A DNA stretch of 64,000 bases, taken from contig NZ_PVUE01000008.1 in assembly GCF_003003235.1 (NCBI RefSeq), forward strand, positions 124,001-188,000, written 5' to 3'. Shown piece by piece: positions 1-9,100 of this stretch. This DNA comes from Antricoccus suffuscus. Lineage in GTDB: Bacteria; Actinomycetota; Actinomycetes; Mycobacteriales; Antricoccaceae. The notes beneath the pieces are model-generated. The model saw nothing but the letters and a program-made list of their open reading frames with translations, was not told the DNA's origin and ran no database searches. Both the position numbers and the translations under genes were made by a program. The stretch's first letter is position 1, and each line of letters starts with the position of its first letter.

Positions 1-594
1 GTGATGGCCAGTAATACCGCTGTCCTCGGTGGCGCGATCGACTCGGACGGATCAGACAAGGCAGCGCGGTTTGTGCAACTGTGCGATGCATTCGGGTTCC
101 CGATCGTCTCGTTGTGCGACACGCCCGGGTTTATGGTCGGTCCGGAGTCTGAGGAGGCCGCGGCAGTCCGGCATTTCAGCCGGATGTTCCTCGCGGGCGC
201 GAACGTGAGCGTGCCGATCGCCGCGGTCGTGTTGCGCAAGGCCTACGGGCTCGGTGCCATGGCGATGGTCGGCGGGTCGCTGCACGCGCCGCGCCTGACT
301 GTTGCCTGGCCGACCGGCGAGTTCGGCGGCATGGGGCTTGAGGGCTACGTACGGCTCGGCTTTCGTAAGGAGCTTGAGGCCATCGAAGACCCGGAGCAAC
401 GCAACGCTCGGTACGAAGAACTCGTTGGGCAGATGTACGAACGCGGTGGTGCGATCAACGTCGCGATGCACCTTGAAGTGGATGACGTGATCGATCCGAT
501 CGACACGCGGCGGACAATCCTGTCGGCGATTCCCCCGGTTCCCAAAACCAAATGGTCCAACGCGAAACGGTCCCGGTTCGTCGACGCCTGGTAG
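1..594 (+). CDS. Acyl-CoA carboxylase beta subunit (carboxyl transferase), 3' end only
   Basis: This is the C-terminal part of a biotin-dependent acyl-CoA carboxylase carboxyltransferase subunit (propionyl-/methylmalonyl-CoA carboxylase type), which moves the carboxyl group from carboxybiotin to an acyl-CoA in the cytoplasm. The reading frame is open from the first base of the window, so the apparent GTG at base 1 is not a real start. About 197 residues remain of a family usually 500-550 long. Visible family features are LCDTPGFMVG, the conserved stretch around KAYGLGAMAM, and the EFGGMGLEG segment. It ends with TAG at 592-594. The substrate cannot be told from this fragment. Confidence 0.9.
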   Translation: MMASNTAVLGGAIDSDGSDKAARFVQLCDAFGFPIVSLCDTPGFMVGPESEEAAAVRHFSRMFLAGANVSVPIAAVVLRKAYGLGAMAMVGGSLHAPRLTVAWPTGEFGGMGLEGYVRLGFRKELEAIEDPEQRNARYEELVGQMYERGGAINVAMHLEVDDVIDPIDTRRTILSAIPPVPKTKWSNAKRSRFVDAW

Positions 595-786
595 ACGATT
601 GGCCGGCAGCGAGTTTGTCCCCGGCCATTCGTGAGCGGTATTGCAGCGGCCCGATGTGTCAATCCGCCGGGGAGAGACTCCGCCCGGATCATGACGTAAT
701 GACAACGGCTGTGAGGCGTGCCATAGTGCTGGAGGGGGCCGATCAAGCGCGTCCCCGTCCGGTACGTCGTCACTCATGGAGGCAAC

Positions 787-1716
787 ATGCCCGTGCATCC
801 CGAAGTCCAGCAACTACTCGACGGATTGGCCGCGCAGGGAGCACCGCCGTTTGAGGAGATGACAGTTCCGCAAGCGCGGGAGGCGACGACCGCCTTCGAA
901 GGACTCCAGGGCGAACCCGAAGACGTGTCGAAGGTCGAAAACCGCTCTGTCCCAGGTCCCGCCGGCGATATCCCGGTACGCATCTACACGCCGTCTGGCG
1001 ATGGCCCGTTTCCGATCGTCGTCTTCTTCCACGGCGGCGGTTGGGTCATCGGCAACCTCGAGACCGTTGACCGACCTTGCCGCGCGCTTGCGAACGCCGC
1101 CGGTGCGGTCGTGGTGTCGGTGGACTACCGGCTCGCCCCTGAGCACCGCTATCCGGCCGCGTTCGACGACTCTTACGCTGCGACCGCCTGGGTGGCCGAA
1201 CACGCTGCCGAACTCGGTGGTGACGCCGCTCGGCTCTGCGTCGCTGGCGACAGTGCAGGTGGCAACCTCGCGGCCGCTGTGTCGTTGGCCGCGCGCGACC
1301 GCAAGGGCCCCGCGATCGCTGCCCAGCTGCTGGCCTACCCGGTGATCGACTTTGACTTCAGCACTCCGTCGTACGACGACAACAAGGAGGGCTACCTGCT
1401 CACCCGTGGCGCGATGCAGTGGTTCTGGGCGCACTATCTCGGCGCGATGGAGCTCGGGCCGGATCCATTTATCTGTCCGGCACGCGCAACCGACCTCAGC
1501 GGCCTGCCACCGGCGTACGTCGCCACGTGCGAATTCGATCCGCTGCGCGACGAGGGGGAGGCCTACGCCAAGCGCCTCACCGAGGCGGGCGTGCCGGTCG
1601 TCGCCAAGCGGTTCGACGGCATGGTGCACGGATTTCTGTGGACCCTTGGCGCGACTCCGGTTGGCGCTTCGATCATGACCGATTTGGTCGACGCGGTGAA
1701 ACGAACGGCGGGGTAG
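787..1716 (+). CDS. Alpha/beta hydrolase, HSL-family esterase/lipase
   Basis: This 309-residue protein belongs to the hormone-sensitive-lipase family of serine esterases. It has the oxyanion-hole motif HGGGW near residue 78 and the nucleophile motif GDSAGG near residue 156. The likely catalytic Asp is in CEFDPLRDEG and the His in DGMVHGF, both at their usual places near the C-terminus. No signal peptide is visible, so it should act in the cytoplasm on short or medium acyl esters. The ATG at 787 follows a GGAGG ribosome site at 778-782. The gene stands alone after a 192-base gap that contains only a weak GC-rich hairpin. Confidence 0.9.
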   Translation: MPVHPEVQQLLDGLAAQGAPPFEEMTVPQAREATTAFEGLQGEPEDVSKVENRSVPGPAGDIPVRIYTPSGDGPFPIVVFFHGGGWVIGNLETVDRPCRALANAAGAVVVSVDYRLAPEHRYPAAFDDSYAATAWVAEHAAELGGDAARLCVAGDSAGGNLAAAVSLAARDRKGPAIAAQLLAYPVIDFDFSTPSYDDNKEGYLLTRGAMQWFWAHYLGAMELGPDPFICPARATDLSGLPPAYVATCEFDPLRDEGEAYAKRLTEAGVPVVAKRFDGMVHGFLWTLGATPVGASIMTDLVDAVKRTAG

Positions 1717-1773
1717 CGCCGCCTAGTCGTGCGCGTCGCGCGTCCGTGGGCCAGGTATGTAGGCTCGGCGAGT

Positions 1774-2109
1774 ATGACCGTTGTGCGCTCGCTGGTGCTG
1801 TTCGTCCTTGCCGCATTCGCGGAGATCGGCGGTGCGTGGCTGATCTGGCAGGGGGTGCGAGAACACCGTGGCTGGGCGTGGATCGGCGCAGGGGTCGTCG
1901 CTCTCGGGCTCTACGGTTTCGTCGCCACGCTGCAGCCCGACGCTAACTTCGGACGAATTCTTGCGGCGTACGGCGGTGTCTTCGTCGCAGGTTCACTGGC
2001 ATGGGGGATGGTCATCGATGGGTTCAAGCCGGATCGATACGACGTGATCGGCGCACTTATCTGCCTCGTCGGAGTCGCGGTCATCATGTATGCACCGCGC
2101 GCGGCATGA
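1774..2109 (+). CDS. YnfA/UPF0060-family small membrane protein
   Basis: A 111-residue protein with four hydrophobic segments and the family features [12 protein letters not shown] near the N-terminus and [13 protein letters not shown] in the third segment. This matches the UPF0060 (YnfA) family, whose members are about 108-112 residues long and resemble small multidrug transporters; the physiological substrate is not established. A longer frame opens at 1729, but the ATG at 1774 gives the family length and places the first membrane segment at the N-terminus. Its TGA overlaps the ATG of the following MFS gene, so the two are probably co-translated. Confidence 0.85.
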   Translation: MTVVRSLVLFVLAAFAEIGGAWLIWQGVREHRGWAWIGAGVVALGLYGFVATLQPDANFGRILAAYGGVFVAGSLAWGMVIDGFKPDRYDVIGALICLVGVAVIMYAPRAA

Positions 2110-3299
2110 CGGCCGCGGACGCCGTGACGGTCCCGGACGATGCACTGGATTCGCGGCGCGGCTGGTTGGTTGTCGCCGCGACGTTCCTGAGCACATTTGT
2201 CGTTTTCGGACTTGTGTATAGCTTTGGCTCGTTCTTCGAGTCGATGGCGCAAGACTTCCACACCGGCCGCGGCGCAACCGCGTTCATGTTTGCCGTGACA
2301 ACGGCGTTCTACTTTGGTCTAGGCCTGGTCTCGGGGAAGGCCGGCGACCGGTGGGGGCCACGCCCATTGCTCATTGTCTCGGCGATTTTCCTGGTGCTTG
2401 GCATGGTTGCGACGTCCCGGGTGCACTCCATCTGGGTCGGCTATCTCACCTATGGCGTCGGTGTTGGCGTCGCGACCGCGTGCGCCTACGTGCCGATGGT
2501 CGCGTTCGTCGGCGGTTGGTTCAAGCGGCACCGGACCGCGGCGCTCGGTGTGGCAGTCTCGGGCATTGGTATGGGTACCCTCGTGGTCGCACCCCTGTCC
2601 TCAGCGCTGATCCGCGCGCACGGGTGGCGCAACTCGTTCGTCATCCTCGGCATCGCTGGAGCGGTCCTCCTGCTGCTTGCAGCGGTGGCCGCGCGTCGTC
2701 CACCAGGTGGCGTCACCACCGATCAGGTGCCGGTTCGTACGACGATGCGAGATCGCGGGTTCATCATCTTGTACGCCGCAACTTTCCTGATGTCGTTGAC
2801 GTTGTTTGTCCCCTTTGTGTTCCTGAAGGACTATGCGACTGGGCACGGCGTCGCAGTCGGTCCTGCTTCGGCGCTCGTCGGGATCATCGGTGCCGCCAGC
2901 GTGGTGGGACGACTCGGACTCGGAGCGCTCGGCAACCGCCTCGGCGCGGTTCGCCTTACCCAGCTCAGTTTTGCCACGATTGCCGCGAGTTTCATACTGT
3001 GGTTAACCGCTGGTGGCAGTTTCGTCATTCTCGTGATCTACGCGATCGTCCTCGGCGTTGGGTATGGAGGCTTCATCGCGCTCACACCGGCCGTCGTCGC
3101 CGGTCTCTACGGCACGGTCGGGCTTGGCGGCGTACTTGGCGCGCTGTATACGGCGGCAGGGTTAGGCGGGCTTTTCGGCTCGCCGCTCGCAGGTGCGCTG
3201 ATCGATGCGACGTCCTACACCGTCACGATCGTTGTCTCTATGGCAATCACCGCAGGTGCTGCTGCCGTGCTGTTGTTGCTTCCGCGATCCGCGATGTAA
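2106..3299 (+). CDS. MFS transporter, monocarboxylate-transporter-like
   Basis: A 397-residue integral membrane protein with about twelve hydrophobic segments. The loop between segments 2 and 3 has the MFS signature form [11 protein letters not shown], and segment 11 is glycine-rich. The overall pattern resembles oxalate/formate and monocarboxylate type MFS carriers. The ATG at 2106 overlaps the stop of the YnfA-like gene by four bases, which supports this start over the upstream in-frame ATG at 2001. The substrate is unknown. Confidence 0.88.
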   Translation: MTAADAVTVPDDALDSRRGWLVVAATFLSTFVVFGLVYSFGSFFESMAQDFHTGRGATAFMFAVTTAFYFGLGLVSGKAGDRWGPRPLLIVSAIFLVLGMVATSRVHSIWVGYLTYGVGVGVATACAYVPMVAFVGGWFKRHRTAALGVAVSGIGMGTLVVAPLSSALIRAHGWRNSFVILGIAGAVLLLLAAVAARRPPGGVTTDQVPVRTTMRDRGFIILYAATFLMSLTLFVPFVFLKDYATGHGVAVGPASALVGIIGAASVVGRLGLGALGNRLGAVRLTQLSFATIAASFILWLTAGGSFVILVIYAIVLGVGYGGFIALTPAVVAGLYGTVGLGGVLGALYTAAGLGGLFGSPLAGALIDATSYTVTIVVSMAITAGAAAVLLLLPRSAM

Positions 3300-3340
3300 T
3301 CTCAAGCGGGCCTTCTGGCTACTCCGGTAGGCTTAACTCG

Positions 3341-4018
3341 ATGGCTGCAGACACCCCGATCGCGATGCTGATCCCAATCGGACAACCCTTAGGTATGGAT
3401 TTCAGTCGCGCCGCAGAAACCGCTGGCACGAATGGCCGCGCAGCAGATATGCAGCCCAACTTCCGGGTCCGTGTCGGCAACACTATTGCGCGACTGACCG
3501 ACGAACAGTTCGGTGCGTGGCTGCTCGCGCATGGAGACCGCGGTCGCCGTACGCCGCTGATGACGTCCCGGACCGTGCATATTGAGCTGCAGCGCTCCGG
3601 GGTAGCCGAGCCTGATCGCGCAATTGCGTCGCTAGTCGATATAGGGCTTCTCAAAGAGGTGCCGACCGATGACGTCGGACGGCTTCTGTTCGCCCGTACC
3701 CACCGGATGCGACCGCTCATGATGGGTCTGGGCAATTCGCCGGACTACCCGGACCGATTCGCCGTGGGATTTCCCAACAGCCCTTTGGTGACGATGACGA
3801 GCAAAACCTATCGGTTGGTAACCCGCTCCGCTATGTATGGGACTTTGATAGAGGCTGTGCTCGACCTGTCAGATGTCGGTTCTGCAGAGGCGACGCGAGA
3901 AGGCGAAACCGGTGATGTGCTTCGCACTCTTCTCGCGGATATACATGAGTTCTTGAGCGTAAACGTCGTCTATTTCGATCATGCAGCCGAGCGCCTTTCT
4001 GACACGGTCGGGGCATGA
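3341..4018 (+). CDS. Tandem paralogue 1 of 4, unknown function
   Basis: A 225-residue soluble protein that I do not recognise. It is the first of four consecutive paralogues. Shared features are an N-terminal IPIGQPLG (residues 11-18), an acidic-to-basic FRVRVG strand, WLLAHG at 60-65, and PLMMGLGN at 125-132. The stretch from W60 to about residue 108 reads like a winged-helix fold: a helix ending in AHG, a second helix, and a third ending in a GLL turn; this is inference. There is no signal peptide or membrane segment. The ATG at 3341 has no strong ribosome site. Its TGA overlaps the next gene's ATG (4015-4018), indicating translational coupling. Confidence 0.75.
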   Translation: MAADTPIAMLIPIGQPLGMDFSRAAETAGTNGRAADMQPNFRVRVGNTIARLTDEQFGAWLLAHGDRGRRTPLMTSRTVHIELQRSGVAEPDRAIASLVDIGLLKEVPTDDVGRLLFARTHRMRPLMMGLGNSPDYPDRFAVGFPNSPLVTMTSKTYRLVTRSAMYGTLIEAVLDLSDVGSAEATREGETGDVLRTLLADIHEFLSVNVVYFDHAAERLSDTVGA

Positions 4019-4731
4019 GAGCCAGCGCAGTGGACAGTGCGCGAGCGGTCGTACTTCCAGTCGGGCAGTACCTCGGGGCGACGTACGACGCGGACCAGAC
4101 CGAACCGGGCGCACATCTCGTCCGGATGGGCTGGCAGGAGGGCGAGATCGTCGACCAGAACGACGTCGACTTGTGGCACCTTGCGCACGGCGCATGGTCC
4201 GGGCAACGCGGCCGATGGACCATGCGCGATCTTGTTCGCGCGGCCGACGACATCGGAATTACCGACTTCGAGTCGAGGCTCTCGGCGATGTGCCGCATCG
4301 GGCTGGTTGTAGTTCTTGGCGACAGCCAAGAGATGACGGACTTTGCCAAGTCGCACCGACTACATGCGCTGATGGCGGGTCTAGGTGCGAGCGACGCAGA
4401 CGATCGAACTCGTAGCCTCGGCATCGTCGGGCAAACGCCGATCGCGGTCGTGGATGAAGCCTCGTATGACTTCTGGCAATGGGGGCCGCTGGCACCGGAC
4501 ATTTGGACCGCGGCCACGACAATGTTTCACCGTCCCGAAGGTACGGCACAACCGCACCTGTCACGTGAATCGCACCTGAGTGAGGTGCTCGGATACATTC
4601 AGATGCTCGTCTCTCGGGGAGTGGCGTACGTCGATCGGGTCGCTCCGTCAATTCCCCCACAGCGGTCGCGGCGCACTCCGGTCGCCGCCGCCGAACAACC
4701 TGCTGCCGATGATCACGGAGGCCCTGAATGA
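4015..4731 (+). CDS. Tandem paralogue 2 of 4, unknown function
   Basis: A 238-residue homologue of its neighbours, function unknown. It carries LPVGQYLG at residues 14-21, VRMGW near 37-40, W54 with AHG at 57-59, a helix-turn-helix-like stretch (RWTMRDLVRAADDIG, then a helix ending in IGLVVVLGD), and LMAGLG at 119-124. The C-terminal half has W-containing helices (YDFWQWGPL) and ends with a short Ala/Pro/Arg tail of about 30 residues that the other copies lack. The start overlaps the previous stop by four bases, and its own stop overlaps the next start in the same way (4728-4731). Confidence 0.78.
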   Translation: MRASAVDSARAVVLPVGQYLGATYDADQTEPGAHLVRMGWQEGEIVDQNDVDLWHLAHGAWSGQRGRWTMRDLVRAADDIGITDFESRLSAMCRIGLVVVLGDSQEMTDFAKSHRLHALMAGLGASDADDRTRSLGIVGQTPIAVVDEASYDFWQWGPLAPDIWTAATTMFHRPEGTAQPHLSRESHLSEVLGYIQMLVSRGVAYVDRVAPSIPPQRSRRTPVAAAEQPAADDHGGPE

Positions 4732-5402
4732 CAGAGATACGGCTTCCACGGGTCTTGCTGCCCGTAGGCCACGATCTCGGCGCACATTTCGCAGACAAAG
4801 ACAGCGACCCGACTTTTCGGGTCCGAGTGGGCGAGCAGATGGTGGAGTTCGACGCTTCGGAGTACGTCGTGTGGTCTTTGGCCCACGGCTCCATAGGGCG
4901 GGGTGAGGAATGGTCCCGCGCAGACGTGGCGGCCGCCGCGACTGCGCGCGGTTTGACCGATGTCGAGTCTGTCATCGATCGGCTAATCGAATGGACAATG
5001 CTTTACGACATTGGCCTCGGGACCGACGAATCGATCGACTTCTCGCTGGTGTTTCGCCCAGTGCCGCTGATGTTGGGGTTGGGCACGACGATTGACGATC
5101 CGGACGTATTCAGTGTCGGGCTCGCGAACGAGGCGTTCATCCAGACAACCAGGCCGATCTACGACCTGTATGTCTGGGCACATCTCGATGAAAATCTGTG
5201 GTCGGCGTGTGTGGCCTCAGCTGCCCTCGCGGCCAAGGACGGTGCGTCGGCGCCTGAGCGGACGGATCCGCGGTTGCTCATGGAGTACTTCCTGCTCGGT
5301 GCGCACGATTTCCTTGCCGCGGATGGCATGTACTTCGACATCGCCCGGGACCGGTCGGGAACACACAGCCCGGTGATGGACATCGAAGGCGGGGCCGTCT
5401 GA
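4728..5402 (+). CDS. Tandem paralogue 3 of 4, unknown function
   Basis: A 224-residue member of the four-copy family. It shows LPVGHDLG at residues 11-18, FRVRVG at 30-35, VWSLAHG at 48-54, a helix-turn-helix-like region (WSRADVAAAATARG followed by ESVIDRLIEW), PLMLGLG at 113-119 and a W-containing C-terminal helical half. The third helix is followed by YDIGLG rather than the GLL turn of other copies, so the copies have diverged. It is coupled to both neighbours: ATGA at 4728-4731 and TGATG at 5400-5404. No signal peptide or membrane segment is seen. The function is unknown. Confidence 0.78.
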   Translation: MTEIRLPRVLLPVGHDLGAHFADKDSDPTFRVRVGEQMVEFDASEYVVWSLAHGSIGRGEEWSRADVAAAATARGLTDVESVIDRLIEWTMLYDIGLGTDESIDFSLVFRPVPLMLGLGTTIDDPDVFSVGLANEAFIQTTRPIYDLYVWAHLDENLWSACVASAALAAKDGASAPERTDPRLLMEYFLLGAHDFLAADGMYFDIARDRSGTHSPVMDIEGGAV

Positions 5403-6100
5403 TGGATCGCGACACCGCGGTGGTTTACCCAGTCGGCTATTTCGCCGGCTATTTCGGCGCTGGCACCGACGATCAGACTCGCTCGATCCGCCGCGGCTGG
5501 GAGCCAGTGTGCCTTACGCAGGGGATTGATTTCGAGTTTTGGGCGGCCGCGCACGGTTCGCTCAGCCACGACTGGTCGGTGCCATGGACTGTCGGCCAGG
5601 TCGTCCAGAGTCTTCGGAATTCGGTGGAGGGGCGCGACCCGTGGACCGCAGGAATCGTGCCGGCGCGAGCCGATCTCTATGATATAGCGGCAAACGAGGC
5701 GATTGCTCGACTTCTGGATTACGGGTTGCTCGCGCTCGTCGGCGACTCCAGCGAGGAGCGTACGGCGTTCGCCAAGACTCATAGATTCGACCCGATGCTC
5801 CTCGGTCTTGGTAACACTGCCACCCGACCGGATCGGTCCGTCATCGGACTGCGAGATCGGCCGGTGATGCAGATGCCGGAATCGCAGATCGAATTCTGGC
5901 AGATGTCGAATCAGTTCGATTCCATCTGGGATGCGTGTGAATGTATTGCGGGCGCTGTTACCGAGGGTCCGTACGCCGACGCGCCCCCGGCCACGCTTGT
6001 CCCGCAAGTGTTATCCGATATCCGTGCTTACATCGCCCACGGGGCAGGATACTTGGACGTCGTCGTACGTGAACGACATCGCCCAGTTCCCCCAAGCTAG
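5402..6100 (+). CDS. Tandem paralogue 4 of 4, unknown function
   Basis: A 232-residue member of the four-copy family and the last gene of the array. It has YPVGYFAG at residues 9-16, RRGW at 30-33, FWAAAHG at 46-52, and PMLLGLGN at 131-138. A longer loop of about 20 residues interrupts the putative winged-helix stretch compared with the other copies. The start shares bases with the stop of copy 3 (TGATG). The stop at 6098-6100 lies 12 bases from the stop of the giant type VII effector on the other strand, so the two transcription units converge tail to tail. The closeness makes a link to the secretion locus plausible, but the sequence does not prove one. Confidence 0.78.
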   Translation: MDRDTAVVYPVGYFAGYFGAGTDDQTRSIRRGWEPVCLTQGIDFEFWAAAHGSLSHDWSVPWTVGQVVQSLRNSVEGRDPWTAGIVPARADLYDIAANEAIARLLDYGLLALVGDSSEERTAFAKTHRFDPMLLGLGNTATRPDRSVIGLRDRPVMQMPESQIEFWQMSNQFDSIWDACECIAGAVTEGPYADAPPATLVPQVLSDIRAYIAHGAGYLDVVVRERHRPVPPS

Positions 6101-6112
6101 ATCGGAAACCTG

Positions 6113-9100
6113 CTAGCGCGGTGACCAGTCTGAGGTTTGGTCGATTCGTTCCACCGCATCCCAGAAATCGTTCGGTGCGTTGCCATCACCGCGTCCGCCG
6201 CTCACGCCCGCCTCCGTCGCAGCCGGATTGTCTGAGTGCCAATCCGGCAGGTAGTCGCCTAGCGTTTCCAGCAAGTCGTCCGGCAGGAAGGCGCGGCGTT
6301 CGGCGGCGTGCGGCGTGTCCAGGTCGAGCCCGATCGCATCGACCCGGTGGTTAAGCAAAGTCTCGAGCACCGGGCGGTCGTGGTCGGTTGCGTCCGCGAG
6401 TAAGAAGACAATTTCGCGGAGGCCCGCGATCGCTTGGTGGTCGGCGATCGTTAGTGGACTCCCTGGTGCCGGTACGGCGCCAGGCTGCAGGACCGGTGCC
6501 GACTGTGGTGCACCGAGAGCGTCCTCAATGATGGCTGTGACGCCGGCAACGATGTCGAGGCTAATGTCGGCGATCGATGCGTTGCGGTTGACGATCACCG
6601 AGATCACCCGACCGTCTCGCGTCACGTCGAGTGCCTCGTCAGGATCGGATGCGTCCTCGGAAAGGATGAGCTGGATCGGCTCTTGCCCGGGGATGATCAG
6701 CAGTGCGCGCCCGTCGTCGTACACACGCAGCTCGATGCCGAGGTTCTCAGCGGCTCGCCGCAACGCAGCGATCGCCGCAGCGAGCCCGCTATTGGCGGCT
6801 GGCTGATCGGTGATGTCACCGGGGTCGAGAGAGTTGTGTGGTGGTTCGTGTGGGTTTGTCGGATCATCCGGACCGGGGTGCGGCGAAGGGTCCGGCGTAG
6901 GCGCAGGATGCGTGGGCCGAGGATCCGGTCGCGGCGGATCGACCGGCTCGGGGCCGGTCGGGTTCGGGTCTGGATGAGTGGGATCGTTCCGATCCGGGTC
7001 CGGACGATCAGGATCGGGGATGGGTCGAGTGGGTTCGGGTGTTGGCGTGTGTCGTTCGCCCGGCGCCGGCGGCGGATCCTGGTGGGTCGGCTTGAAGGGC
7101 CCGCGCCGTTCGTAGCGATCCCAAGCGTCGTCGAGAAGACCCGGGGTGTTGATGATGTCGCGAAGCTTGCGCCGGTACTGCGGCCGGTCTGGTTCTGCCT
7201 CCTGCCGCGGAGTGGCGTCGACGGATCCATCGGAGCGTGGCCCCGGCATATACGGTGCATTGAGATCAAACGGCTGTTCTGACGGTCGTGGCTCCGACAC
7301 TCCAGGCTGCTCCATGGCGGGGCGGACCGGCGTGAGTGGCGTGGTCGATTCTGCGACGTCGACGCCCTCCGCGTTGGGATTGCCGAATCCTGGCTGACCG
7401 GTGAGCCGCCCGAGCCAGCCGAGCCGTGCGGCATGGAAACTGCGGTTAGCCTCGTGGCCGAGAACGCGCCTGCCCTCATCGGCCGGAGAGCTGGTTGGCG
7501 TGAGACCAACGGCTCGCATTGCGGCCCGCGCGTTGGAATGAGCTAGGGCGATGTGGTGGTAGGCGCGCACAGACTCGTCGTGGTATCCAAATGCTGACTC
7601 CATCGAACCCCTAGCGAGCCGCTGGGCCGCGTCCGGATCGGTCTCGAACGCTGCGGCGGCGTCGGCGGCCTGCTGCTTTGCCTGTGCGGCGAGCCGTTCT
7701 GCCTCAGCGGCAGCTGACTTGGCGTTCGAGAGCGACTGCCGCGCCGAGACCGCCGCATCGTTGGCGGCCTCGACTGTTGCATCGATGTTCTCGCTTGCGG
7801 CGAGCACCTCTGTCTCGGCCGCGCCGATCGACGCGTGCACGATGCCCAACATCCGGGGTGATGCGTCGCGCGATGCGGTCTGCGCTAGAGCCACGGTCTG
7901 CTCGGGCGTTAGACCTGGGTCGGTGGGATCTGCAGTGTCGATCTTCGCTGCGAGGTCGGCGTACGTCGTGCGATGGCGCTCGAAATGGGCGTCGTACGCC
8001 GCGTGCTCAACAAGGCGATCTGCCTCCGCGCGGACAGAGGTCGCCGCGCTGCTTGCCGACACAACATGTGCGATTCGCGCGTCCACGTGGGCCCTGTTTG
8101 CGTGTTGATGTGCGAGACCGGCCTGTCGATGAAACTCGCTGGCGGCAGTCAATCCGTCGCGGGCGATGCGCCGTGCGGTTGCAGGCTCGGAGTCGATGAG
8201 TTGTTCGGCGCGCGAAGCGGCCTCGTGCGCCGTGGTCGCAAACGAATTGGCCGCCGCGAGGGCGGCGGACGCCGATGACGCGTGCTGTTGCGCGCTATTC
8301 GCCCTGGCGAGCGCATCAGGATTATTGCTACTCGAACGGACCGCGTCCCGCGCAGTATCGACCGCTGCCTGAGCGACCAGATCGAGGTGTCGTTGGACAT
8401 CTGGGGTGATCGAATCGCTTGCTGTGCGTGCTTGCCGCACCGCCTCGGCGGTGCGCGTGGGCGCGTGGCGAGGCGTAGCGACCCCGTGAGTCGACTCGGC
8501 GGCGGACCGGGGCGAGGCCGATTGCGCGGGACCGGTCTCAGGGGCGGGTGATGCGTCTGTGGACAACACGATCGTCGCTGTCATTCGATCTAGGTCCGGG
8601 GTCATGCGCATGCCGCCCGACTCGGACGTGTAAGCCCGTGCCGGTGGTGTCTCGTTCACGAGGACGTGCGGATCGGTTTCGTACGGCGTTGACTCGACTT
8701 CTACAGGCGCAGTTTCCAGTTCGACCTGTTTTCCCTGACGTTGCGCTGCCTTCGTCGCGATGCTCTCTTGGATCGCCGCGCGAGCGTCATTAATGAATAG
8801 GTCGAGTTGGAGTTTGCGTGCCGCTTCGGCGCGTGCGGCGTCGTGTTTGACCAGGCCGTCGCCGACACCACCGGCGAGCGCGCCGATCACACCCGCCGCT
8901 CCACCATAGATCGAGGTAAAACCTCCCGCGTTCATCGCGCTCCCGATCGCCGATGGCGCGAAGACTCTCGAGAAGAACGTGCGACGAGCAGGCACAAAGG
9001 GCGCCGCTTCGGGCTCCTGCTGACCGTATGTCTCGAACAGCGCGGTGTGGAATCCACTGCTTTCTTGGTCATTGGACGGGGCGAGATCGGACGAGACGTT

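Noticed and set aside
600-627. TGGCCGG/CCGGCCA inverted repeat after the carboxylase gene as a terminator
   Set aside because: The loop is 14 bases, there is no T-run, and short GC-rich palindromes are common in this sequence.
2351-4018. A 555-codon frame running into the first paralogue gene
   Set aside because: The upstream part overlaps the MFS gene in another frame and is Arg/Trp-rich noise. Similarity to the other three paralogues begins at the ATG at 3341.
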